Of a stretch of DNA of 6,502 bases, positions 1 to 6,502 are shown piece after piece. A program made the position numbers and the translations under genes. The stretch lies in assembly GCA_947628975.1 (NCBI GenBank), contig CANRBW010000086.1, positions 1-6,502 on the forward strand, given 5' to 3'. The stretch is from an uncultured Oscillospiraceae bacterium. Lineage in GTDB: Bacteria > Bacillota > Clostridia > Oscillospirales > Oscillospiraceae. Numbering within the stretch: position 1 is the stretch's first letter; each line of letters begins with the position of its first letter. Under the pieces are notes generated by a model, which worked only from the letters and a program-made list of their open reading frames with translations, was not told the origin of the DNA and did no database searches.

Positions 1-3000
1 GATGTCATAGGCCTGGAGCTGGCCCTGGGCGTTGATGAGGAAGGCGGTCTGTCCGCCGGGGGTCTGGCCCAGGACCTTGGCGGGGGCCTTGACCGCCTGG
101 GAGAGGTCCACCCCCAGGCCCTGGATGGCGTGGGCCATGAGGGCGGCTTCCAGCATCCCGCCCAGCTTGTTGGAGTGGGTGGACTCCCCCACGGCCATGA
201 GCTGCTTGCCGTAGGTGTCGCCGCCGCCGTCCCGGTACGCCTGCTCGAAGAGGTCCTTGGTCAGCTGGAAGGCGTCCACGCACAGCACGTTCTGCTCCTG
301 GGCCAGCTGGCGGACGGCGACGCAGTAGGCGTCGCACTTCGTCTCCGACGTGGACTCGTCGTGGTGGGGGCGGATGGTGCCGTCGGGCTCGTAGTACATC
401 CGGGAGACGGGGGTCACCAGCACCGGGGTGGCCCCGGCGGCGCGGGCCACGTCGATGTATTGCAGCAGATACCACTTGTAGGTGCCGCCGCAGTCCCAGG
501 TGTAGCACGTCTCCCCCCAGGTGGCGGGCAGACCGACGGGGGTGGGCTGCTTCACGCCGGGGGTGGTGGGGTAGACGCCGTTGGCGTCCGGGACGCCAAC
601 GGGGGCGTGGCGCTCGGTCAGGTGGCTGGCGTCGGCGTTGGAGGCGTCGTTGTGGCCGAACTGGATGAAGAGGTAGTCCCCCGCCTTGATGTTCTCGGCG
701 ATCCGGTCCAGGGAGCCCTCGTTGAGGAAGCTCCGGGCGGAGCGGCCGCCCTGGGCGTAGTTCACCACGGTGACCTGGGCGGGGTCGAAGAAGCTCTGGA
801 GGAATTCGCCCCAGGAGCCCTCCAGCTGGGTTTTGCCGTCGTTATACATCCCCTGGGCGGAGTAGTCCTTCACGGTGGAGTCCCCGGCCAGGAAGAGGTT
901 GATCCCCTCCCCCAGGGACACCTCCCCGGGGGCGGCGCCGGGGTCGTTCCAGCCGTCCCGCACGGTCTCCAGGAGGGTGTAGCTCCGGGGCTCGCCGGTG
1001 GCGCCGCTCAGCGTGGCGGGGACCACGGTGACCATCACCCGGCAGCCCACGTCGGCCCGGTCGATCTTATAGGTCCGGCTCACGTTGGCGGTGGACGCCT
1101 TGACCTGGGTCTGGGTGCCGTCGGCGCTGACCCGGTACCAGTAGATGAGGGAGGCGTCGCTGGCGTCGTTCTCCCCCAGGGAGTAGCCCACGGTGAGGGT
1201 GTGGCCGGGGTAGGGGAGGTTGATGTCCCCGTTGTCGGTGAGGATGGGGTCGGTGGCAAAGGTCACGGGAAGGACCTCCTCGGCGTAGTAGTAGGGCGTC
1301 CAGTCCCCCAGATAGTCGGCCACGGCGGCGGCGGAGGCGCTCAGGCCGGCGACCCGCTGGCTCAGGTCCTCCGGGGCCGGGCCGGGCAGGATGGTGCCCA
1401 CCTCGCCAAAGCGGGCGTTCTCCGGCTGGTTGCCGCTCATCTCCGTCCAGCCCCTGGGCGTGATGAGGCCGCCCCGCTCCAGGCGGGTGTTCTGGAACAG
1501 CACCGCCGCGTCCTTGCCCCAGGGGCGGCCGAAGTCCCCGGCGGCCACGGTGAGGTCGGGGCCGGCGGTGACGGCGCAGGCGCGGAAGAGGTAGCCCTTC
1601 TCGTCGGGCTCGTGCCGGGCCGCGGTGAGGTAGCCGCCTTGTTCCACGTCGCTGTACCCCTTCCAGCGCAGTTCGCAGCCGTCAAAGACCACGTTGCCGG
1701 AGCCGAAGATGTAGTCGGTGTTGCCCTCGATGAGGCAGTTTTTGAAGTAGGCGTCGGCGGCGGTGTAGAGGGTGTCCTGGCTGGAGAGGAAGGCGCAGTG
1801 GGAAAACTCCGCCTGGCCCGCCTCCACGCACACCGCGGCGGCCCGCTCGGTGGCGGCCTTGCCGGTCACGTCCAGGGCGTAGTTGCGCGGGGGCTTCACG
1901 TCCTCCGGCTCCACCCCGTCGGCCAGCTCCTCGTCGGTGATGTAGCGGTTGAAGGAGTTTTCAAAGGTGATGTTCTCCGCCCGGAAGGCCACCGCCCCGG
2001 GCAGGATCCGCACCGCCGTGCCCCAGCGGTCGGCGGCGTGTTTTTCGTAGCGGTCAAAGGCCAGCTCCGGGTCGTAGTAGCCGTTGCCGTCCCCTCCGGC
2101 GGAGTAATACTTGTAGCCGATGCCGTAGTACCAGGTGAGCAGGACCTCCCGGCTGGGGTCGGTGCTGACGAAGGAGAGGTAGGGGACGTCCACGATGACC
2201 TGTTCCCGGTAGGTCCCCGGCGCGATGTGGACGGTGACCCGCTTGGCCTCGCTGTCCACTCCCATGCGGGAGGCGGCGTCCACCGCGTCGGAGACGGTGG
2301 GGTAGTTGGGGGAGCGGTCGGGACAGCCCACGTAGAGGTCCGGGGTCCAGTCCACGGAGGGCTTTTCCGCCGTGGAGACAAAGAGCAGGTCATGGAGCAC
2401 ATCGCCGCCGTCCACCACCACATGGGTCTTGGTGGCAAAGCCCTCCGCCGCGGCGCGGGCCAGGTAGGACCCGTCCCGGAGCTGGAGGCCGTAGCCGTCG
2501 CCGGTGAGGGTCTCGGCGGGGTAGACATAGCCGTCGGCCACGTTTTCAAAGGTGAGGGCGGTGACCGCGGCGCCCTCCAGGCCCAGGAAGTGGCCGCCGA
2601 CGCTGTGGGTGGCCTTGGGGGCCACGGCGATGTCCTGGGTCAGAGCGACCCCCTCGGAGGATACCGCCTCCGGAGCGGACACCACGTAGTCGTTGGCCCC
2701 GGACAGGGTCACGGTGTAAGAAACCGAGGGGTCGAGGGTGGCGGAAAAACTCATGTCCGCCAGGTCGATGGCAAGCGCCGCGGGCTCGGAGCCGGAGCCC
2801 TCCTCCGGGGTCAGGGTGACGGCCAGGTTGGAGAGGTCATAGCCGGCGGCGAAGCCGGTGAGCTTGCCGGAGAAGGTGTAGGCGCTCTTGGGCTCCACCT
2901 GGAGGAGGAGACCGGCCTTGCCGGAGGCCGCCTCCGCCTCGGAGACGGTCACCTGCCGGGTGTCGGCGGTGAAGCCCCAGCCGGGGGCCCCGGTGAGGAC

Positions 3001-3816
3001 GGCGTTGTAGGGATACCCGGCGCTGAGGGTGGCGGAGAAGCTGCCGTCGGCGTTCAGGACGGCCTGGGTCTCGGTCCGGGTCTCCCGGTTGAGGAACTTG
3101 AGGCCGTACCCCGTCCCGGAGAAGTCCGCGGGCAGGGACAGGGAGCCGGTCACCGCCACGCCGGGGACCCGGATGAGGCGGTGGAACATGGCCTTGCCCG
3201 CCGGGTCGGTCCAGAACTTATAGGTCCCGTCGTACCGGGCCAGGAAGGTGGAGCGGACGAAGGTCCCGGCGGGGATCTTCACCGTCTCGGCCTGGTCGGC
3301 GCCCTGGGCGTCGCAGTGGAGGACCACGTCGCCGCTGGCGGAGCCCATGTAGAGCACCAGCTTGTCCCCGGCGGAGACGTTGGAGAGGAGGAGGAAGCGC
3401 TTGCTGTCCCCGCCGGCGCCGTTACAGTACCAGCCGCCCTGGGCCTCGTAGCCGTCGTCATAGGCGTGGCCGTACTTGTTCTGGGCGTTCCCCCCCAGGA
3501 TACCGCCCCAGTCGGGGCTCTCCACGGCGGAGTAGATCCGGTCGTTGGCGTTGTGGGTCATGGACAGATCGCCGAAGGCGACGGTCTCCCCCACGGAGAG
3601 GGTGCCGTCCGCCAGCGCCCCGGAGGCGACCCAGGCGGCGGGGGTGATGTGGGCCTGCCAGCCCTCCTCCCCGGGGAGGACCGCGCCGGTGAAGTCCCAG
3701 ACCTCGATCCCCCGGCCGGCCTGGGCCCCGGCGGCGGGCAGACCCAGGCCCAGGACCAGGGCCAGGGCGCACAGGGCGCTGAGCAGGCGGCGCGAAGCGG
3801 TGATGCGTTCTTTCAT
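1..3816 (-). CDS. Secreted multidomain pectin methylesterase / SGNH (rhamnogalacturonan acetylesterase-type) esterase, 3' end outside window
   Basis: The frame is open from ATG 3816 to the left edge: 1272 codons, no stop. Residues 1-33 form a Sec signal peptide (KERITASRR, a Leu/Ala core, then AQA before a likely cut after Ala33). Residues 34-218 are an unrecognised, probably beta-rich domain beginning with VWDF. Residues 219 to about 482 hold three diverged beta modules. Residues about 488-845 are a pectin methylesterase (CE8): GTYRE (534-538), QDTL with Gln680/Asp681, DYIFG with Asp701 and GRPW with Arg764/Trp766, matching the catalytic Gln, two Asp and Arg of the family. Residues about 856-955 look Ig-like (IYWYR, then a DVG turn). 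From about 970 comes an SGNH hydrolase: GDST with Ser980, GGRSARS with Gly1024, FGHND with Asn1056, and ESTHSN with His1214. The GGRSARS and FGHND blocks match rhamnogalacturonan/pectin acetylesterases (CE12). Expected role: removal of methyl and acetyl esters from pectin outside the cell. Glu1211 stands where the family has Asp. Anchoring domains could lie past the edge. The acetylesterase substrate is inferred. Confidence 0.93.
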   Translation of the reverse strand, partial: MKERITASRRLLSALCALALVLGLGLPAAGAQAGRGIEVWDFTGAVLPGEEGWQAHITPAAWVASGALADGTLSVGETVAFGDLSMTHNANDRIYSAVESPDWGGILGGNAQNKYGHAYDDGYEAQGGWYCNGAGGDSKRFLLLSNVSAGDKLVLYMGSASGDVVLHCDAQGADQAETVKIPAGTFVRSTFLARYDGTYKFWTDPAGKAMFHRLIRVPGVAVTGSLSLPADFSGTGYGLKFLNRETRTETQAVLNADGSFSATLSAGYPYNAVLTGAPGWGFTADTRQVTVSEAEAASGKAGLLLQVEPKSAYTFSGKLTGFAAGYDLSNLAVTLTPEEGSGSEPAALAIDLADMSFSATLDPSVSYTVTLSGANDYVVSAPEAVSSEGVALTQDIAVAPKATHSVGGHFLGLEGAAVTALTFENVADGYVYPAETLTGDGYGLQLRDGSYLARAAAEGFATKTHVVVDGGDVLHDLLFVSTAEKPSVDWTPDLYVGCPDRSPNYPTVSDAVDAASRMGVDSEAKRVTVHIAPGTYREQVIVDVPYLSFVSTDPSREVLLTWYYGIGYKYYSAGGDGNGYYDPELAFDRYEKHAADRWGTAVRILPGAVAFRAENITFENSFNRYITDEELADGVEPEDVKPPRNYALDVTGKAATERAAAVCVEAGQAEFSHCAFLSSQDTLYTAADAYFKNCLIEGNTDYIFGSGNVVFDGCELRWKGYSDVEQGGYLTAARHEPDEKGYLFRACAVTAGPDLTVAAGDFGRPWGKDAAVLFQNTRLERGGLITPRGWTEMSGNQPENARFGEVGTILPGPAPEDLSQRVAGLSASAAAVADYLGDWTPYYYAEEVLPVTFATDPILTDNGDINLPYPGHTLTVGYSLGENDASDASLIYWYRVSADGTQTQVKASTANVSRTYKIDRADVGCRVMVTVVPATLSGATGEPRSYTLLETVRDGWNDPGAAPGEVSLGEGINLFLAGDSTVKDYSAQGMYNDGKTQLEGSWGEFLQSFFDPAQVTVVNYAQGGRSARSFLNEGSLDRIAENIKAGDYLFIQFGHNDASNADASHLTERHAPVGVPDANGVYPTTPGVKQPTPVGLPATWGETCYTWDCGGTYKWYLLQYIDVARAAGATPVLVTPVSRMYYEPDGTIRPHHDESTSETKCDAYCVAVRQLAQEQNVLCVDAFQLTKDLFEQAYRDGGGDTYGKQLMAVGESTHSNKLGGMLEAALMAHAIQGLGVDLSQAVKAPAKVLGQTPGGQTAFLINAQGQLQAYDI
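2371..3162 (-). repeat. Three diverged tandem beta-sandwich-like modules in the esterase (protein-level repeat)
   Basis: Esterase residues 219-312, 313-403 and 404 to about 482 share a layout: a G-x-L strand near the start, a central SFSATL-like strand followed by a turn and Y/F-x-V, then closing alternating hydrophobic strands. The central strand falls at residue 259 (SFSATL), 356 (SFSATL) and 450 (SYLARA), a spacing of 97 and 94 residues. Similarity is weak outside these landmarks and is not visible in the DNA. Modules of this kind often act as spacers or carbohydrate-binding units in secreted polysaccharide enzymes; the function here is inference. Confidence 0.45.
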
Positions 3817-3817
3817 G

Positions 3818-4483
3818 TCAATACCCCTTTCCCTGCTGGCCCTTGACCAGCTTGACGATCCGGCTGGTGCCCAGGCGGTCGGCGCCCAGGGCGATGAAGT
3901 CCCGCGCGTCGTCCAGCGAGGCGATGCCGCCGGCGGCCTTGACCTTGACGGCGGGGGACACGTTGGCCCGGAGCAGGGCCACGTCCTCCCCGGTGGCCCC
4001 GCCGGTGGAGAAGCCGGTGGAGGTCTTGATGAAGTCGGCCCCGGACTGGCTGACCAACTGGCAGAGCTTGATCTTTTCCTCCTGGGTGAGGAGACAGGTC
4101 TCGATGATGACCTTCAGCACCCGGCCCGGACAGGCGGCCCGGACCGCCCGGAGCTCGGAGAGGATCAGGTCCCACTCCCCGTCCTTCACCCAGCCCAGGT
4201 CCACCACCATGTCGATCTCGTCGGCGCCGTTGGCCACGGCGTCCTGGGTCTCGAAGACCTTGACGGCGGTGGTGGAGTAGCCGTTGGGGAAGCCGATGAC
4301 GGTGCACAGGGTGAGCTGGTCCCCGGCGTACTCCCGCGCCCGGCGGAGGTAGGAGGGGGGGATGCAGACGCTGGCGCAGTGGTAGGCCATGGCCTCGTCG
4401 CAGAGGTCCCGGATCTGGGCCCAGGTACACTCCGGCTTGAGCAGGGTGTGGTCACAGCGGGAGAGAATGTCGTTGTGGTCCAA
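3818..4483 (-). CDS. deoC: Deoxyribose-phosphate aldolase (DERA)
   Basis: Class I aldolase that reversibly splits 2-deoxy-D-ribose 5-phosphate into glyceraldehyde 3-phosphate and acetaldehyde in the cytosol, the last step of deoxynucleoside catabolism. With the TTG start (4483) the protein is 221 residues, normal for the short bacterial form. Motifs in order: DHTLLKP near the N terminus, VCIPP, VIGFPNG, DEIDMVVDLG containing catalytic Asp91, FIKTSTGFSTGGAT with Schiff-base Lys153, VKAAGG with proton-relay Lys182, and a GADRLGTS phosphate-binding loop near the C terminus. These correspond to Asp102, Lys167 and Lys201 of the E. coli enzyme. TTG is preferred over the longer GTG frame because a strong ribosome binding site sits 8 bases before it. 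The gene follows the kinase by 32 bases and ends one base before the ATG of the secreted esterase. No other deoxynucleoside genes (deoA, deoB, deoD, cdd) are visible, so its physiological partner here is unknown. Family assignment is secure; the role in this operon is not. Confidence 0.96.
   Translation of the reverse strand: MDHNDILSRCDHTLLKPECTWAQIRDLCDEAMAYHCASVCIPPSYLRRAREYAGDQLTLCTVIGFPNGYSTTAVKVFETQDAVANGADEIDMVVDLGWVKDGEWDLILSELRAVRAACPGRVLKVIIETCLLTQEEKIKLCQLVSQSGADFIKTSTGFSTGGATGEDVALLRANVSPAVKVKAAGGIASLDDARDFIALGADRLGTSRIVKLVKGQQGKGY
3824..3830 (-). promoter_or_regulatory. Ribosome binding site of the secreted esterase
   Basis: AAAGGGG on the minus strand (3830 to 3824) lies 7 bases before the ATG at 3816-3814 and inside the last codons of deoC. 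It fixes the start of the esterase and shows that ribosomes load on it within the deoC coding region. With the deoC stop only one base upstream of the ATG, translational coupling is plausible. Confidence 0.7.
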
Positions 4484-4491
4484 GGGAAGCA

Positions 4492-4500
4492 CTCCTTTCC
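4492..4500 (-). promoter_or_regulatory. Ribosome binding site of deoC
   Basis: Read on the minus strand, GGAAAGGAG occupies 4500 to 4492, a near-perfect match to the anti-Shine-Dalgarno. An 8-base spacer separates it from TTG at 4483-4481. The in-frame GTG at 4492-4490 shares its first base with this motif and so cannot be the start served by it. The site lies in the short gap after the kinase stop, which implies independent ribosome loading on a shared transcript. Confidence 0.8.
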
Positions 4501-4515
4501 TGGATGGGGTGGCGG

Positions 4516-6502
4516 TCAGTTCAGGTATTTTTTCAGGATGGCGCTGAGCTTGTCAAAGTCGATGGGCTTGGCCAGGTGCTCGTTCATCCCGGCGGCCTTG
4601 GCGGCCTGGACGTCCTCGACGAAGGCGTTGGCGGTCATGGCCACGATGGGTACGCTCAAAGAGTCGGGGCGGCCCAGGGAGCGGATGGCCATGGCCGCGT
4701 CGTAGCCGGACATCACCGGCATCTGAATGTCCATGAAGATCATGCGGTAGAGGCCGCTCTCCCCGGCGATGACCTTGTCCACCGCCACCTTGCCGTTCTC
4801 GGCCTCGTCCACCTCCAGCCCGGCCATCTCCAGGATCTCCCTGGCGATCTCCCGGTTCAGGTCGTTGTCCTCCACCAGCAGGACCCGGACGCCGTCGTAA
4901 CGGCTGTCCTGGAACTCCCGGAGCTGGTCCTGGGGGGCGGGGCCGGCGGCGGGGCCGCCGTCGGCCCGGATGGCCTTGAACTGGCGGATCAGGCCGGAGC
5001 GGAACACCGGCTTGGACAAAAAGGCGTTCACCCCCGCGGCCCTGGCCTCCGGCTCCACGTCCGACCAGTCGTAGGCCGAGAGGATGATGACCGGCAGGTC
5101 GCTGCCCACGGCGCGGCGGATGGCCTTGGCCGTCTCCACCCCGTCCATCTCCGGCATCCGCCAGTCCAGGATGACGGCGTAGAAGGGGTCGGGGCCGTCC
5201 TCGGCCTGGCGGACCCGCTCCACCGCCTCCCGGCCGCTGGTACAGCCCTCGCCGCGCATCCCGATCTGGTGGAGCAGTTCGCACACCGAGTCACAGGCGT
5301 CCTGGTCGTCGTCCACCACCAGCACGGGCAGGTCGGCCAGCTCCGAGGCGTCCAGCTCCTGGGCGTCCTGGAGCTTGAGGAAGATGGTCACCACGAAGGT
5401 GGAGCCCTTGCCCTCCTCGCTCTCCACCCGGATGGAGCCGCCCATCTGGCCGACGATGTTCTGGGTGATGGTCATGCCCAGGCCGGTGCCCTGGATCCGG
5501 CTGACCCGCACGTCCTCGGCCCGGCTGAAGGGCTCGAAGATGTGCTTGAGGTACTCCTGGGACATCCCGATGCCGTTGTCCCGGAAGGTGAACTCGTACC
5601 CCGCCAGCTTGTGGGTGCGGGTGGGCAGCTCCCGGACCGCCAGGCTGATGGTCCCCCCGTCGGGGGTGTACTTCACCGCGTTGCTCATGATGTTGACGAA
5701 GGCCTGCTGGATCCGCAGGCTGTCCCCCAGCACGTCCTCGTGCTGAATGTCCTGGATGCGCACGTCCAGGTGGTGGCCGCCCTGGCGGATCTGGGGCTGT
5801 ACCATGGTCAGGAGGTTGTTGAGCAGGTCCGAGAGGTTGAAGGCCTCCTCGTTGAGGGTGATGGCCCCGGACTCGATCTTGCTCATGTCCAGCACGTCGT
5901 TGATCAGCCCCAGCAGATACCGGCTGGAGGTGGAGATCTTGCCCAGGGCGTCCCGGACCCGGGCGGGGTCGTCCAGGTGGGCCTCGGCGATGGCGGTCAT
6001 GCCGATGATGGCGTTCATGGGGGTGCGGATGTCGTGGGAGACCTTGGAGAGGAAGTCGGTCTTGGCGCTGCTGGCCTTCTTGGCCTGGGCCAGGGCGTCC
6101 TGGAGCAGTTGGCGCTGGATCCGCTCGGCGTTCACCGCCTCGTCCACACAGCGGATGCCGTAGACGGTGACGTGCTCGGCGGCGCTGAGGCTCACGTCGG
6201 CCATGTGCAGCTCGAAATACTCCTGCCCCTGGTCGTTGGGCCGGACCTGGTAGCGCACGGAGAAGTCGGGCCCCTGGGCGAAGCGCTCCAGGATGGCCGC
6301 CGGGTCGCACAGGGCGGCCATGCGCTCTTGGTACTCGGGCAGGATGTAGTTGTCCACCAGGAAGCGCATGGTCTTGGTGTAGGAGCCGTCGATCAGCGCG
6401 CCCAGGTGGGCGGGGAGGTCGGGGCGGCTCTGGATCAGCTGGCAGGAATCCCGGTCCAGGTCGGCGTAGTAGATCACGTCGTAGTCCCCGCTCAGGGCGG
6501 CC
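4516..6502 (-). CDS. Hybrid sensor histidine kinase with two C-terminal receiver domains (5' end outside window)
   Basis: Partial: the frame stays open through the right edge, so the true start and any upstream sensor or membrane segments are missing; 661 residues are visible. Numbering from the first complete codon (6501), residues about 1-120 look PAS-like (YDVIYYADLD near the start, then an FSVRYQVRP strand). A helical, coiled-coil-like signalling segment (about 122-155) follows. The HisKA H-box SHDIRTPMN has phospho-acceptor His156. The HATPase domain shows N-box Asn270/Asn274, DNGIGM from Asp308 and GTGLGM at 338-343. Receiver 1 has Asp397-399, phospho-acceptor Asp446, Ser475 and Lys497. 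Receiver 2 has Glu544/Asp545, phospho-acceptor Asp591, Thr623 and Lys645. All catalytic residues are intact, so it should autophosphorylate and relay phosphate internally. No Hpt or DNA-binding domain follows receiver 2, which ends in KKYLN and TGA, so the output partner must be encoded elsewhere. The visible part has no membrane segment. It is upstream of deoC by 32 bases. The stimulus cannot be read from the sequence. Confidence 0.95.
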   Translation of the reverse strand, partial: AALSGDYDVIYYADLDRDSCQLIQSRPDLPAHLGALIDGSYTKTMRFLVDNYILPEYQERMAALCDPAAILERFAQGPDFSVRYQVRPNDQGQEYFELHMADVSLSAAEHVTVYGIRCVDEAVNAERIQRQLLQDALAQAKKASSAKTDFLSKVSHDIRTPMNAIIGMTAIAEAHLDDPARVRDALGKISTSSRYLLGLINDVLDMSKIESGAITLNEEAFNLSDLLNNLLTMVQPQIRQGGHHLDVRIQDIQHEDVLGDSLRIQQAFVNIMSNAVKYTPDGGTISLAVRELPTRTHKLAGYEFTFRDNGIGMSQEYLKHIFEPFSRAEDVRVSRIQGTGLGMTITQNIVGQMGGSIRVESEEGKGSTFVVTIFLKLQDAQELDASELADLPVLVVDDDQDACDSVCELLHQIGMRGEGCTSGREAVERVRQAEDGPDPFYAVILDWRMPEMDGVETAKAIRRAVGSDLPVIILSAYDWSDVEPEARAAGVNAFLSKPVFRSGLIRQFKAIRADGGPAAGPAPQDQLREFQDSRYDGVRVLLVEDNDLNREIAREILEMAGLEVDEAENGKVAVDKVIAGESGLYRMIFMDIQMPVMSGYDAAMAIRSLGRPDSLSVPIVAMTANAFVEDVQAAKAAGMNEHLAKPIDFDKLSAILKKYLN

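Noticed and set aside
3766..3774. Cys16 in the esterase signal peptide as a lipoprotein attachment site
   Set aside because: The residues before it (SALC) do not fit the lipobox, which needs Gly, Ala or Ser just before Cys, and Cys16 lies inside the hydrophobic core rather than at its end. A normal signal peptidase I site, AQA, is at residues 31-33.
130..3846. A 1238-codon open frame on the plus strand
   Set aside because: It is the exact in-phase antisense of the secreted esterase. In this G/C-ending codon usage the sense gene hardly uses TTA, CTA or TCA, so antisense stops are absent. The translation is a Gly/Val/Ala/His-rich string without motifs, whereas the minus strand encodes full catalytic motifs in the right order.
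3813..4430. A 205-codon minus-strand frame overlapping deoC in another phase
   Set aside because: Its translation is Arg/Gly/Pro/His-rich, typical of a shifted frame of a high-GC gene. The deoC frame carries all DERA motifs.
4484..4515. Possible terminator or promoter between the kinase and deoC
   Set aside because: The gap is about 32 bases and largely taken by the deoC ribosome binding site. No inverted repeat followed by a T-run and no convincing -35/-10 pair is visible.
3545..4705. A 386-codon plus-strand frame spanning the deoC region
   Set aside because: It runs antisense across three real genes (esterase start, deoC, kinase end), is low-complexity in translation and has no recognisable domain. 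It is a composition shadow.
6475..6477. GTG as start codon of the histidine kinase
   Set aside because: The frame continues upstream to the window edge with sensible PAS-like sequence (ALSGDYDV before the GTG) and no ribosome binding site precedes it. The gene is therefore treated as truncated at its 5' end.

Overview
This window is high-GC bacterial DNA (roughly two thirds G+C by eye) and essentially fully coding on the minus strand. Three genes run right to left in a compact operon-like array, and two of them are cut by the window edges. Strong purine-rich Shine-Dalgarno sequences, a TTG start, the DeoC sequence type and the multi-domain pectin-active secreted protein suggest a high-GC gut Clostridia/Firmicutes lineage, such as Oscillospiraceae. 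That placement is inference from style and family resemblance, not from a search.

Layout in the direction of transcription: (1) 6502 to 4516, the 3' part of a hybrid sensor histidine kinase: PAS-like sensor segment, HisKA, HATPase and two receiver domains. Its start lies beyond the right edge. (2) 4483 to 3818, a complete class I deoxyribose-phosphate aldolase (deoC), most likely starting at TTG. (3) 3816 to 1, the first 1272 residues of a very large secreted enzyme whose end lies beyond the left edge. It has a Sec signal peptide, an uncharacterised N-terminal domain, three diverged beta-rich modules, a pectin methylesterase domain (CE8 type), an Ig-like linker domain and an SGNH hydrolase domain of the rhamnogalacturonan acetylesterase type (CE12-like). 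This gene is easy to miss because no stop codon falls inside the window, and an open antisense frame of 3.7 kb lies exactly on top of it.

The kinase and deoC are 32 bases apart, and deoC and the esterase only one base apart. Co-transcription is therefore likely, and translational coupling of the last two is plausible. The esterase would strip methyl and acetyl groups from pectin outside the cell, opening it to lyases and hydrolases. The kinase could sense a related cue and signal by phosphorelay. DeoC, a cytosolic aldolase normally used in deoxynucleoside catabolism, has no obvious place in pectin breakdown, which makes its position the main puzzle of the locus. No RNA genes, mobile elements, CRISPR arrays, terminators or non-coding stretches above about 35 bases were seen.
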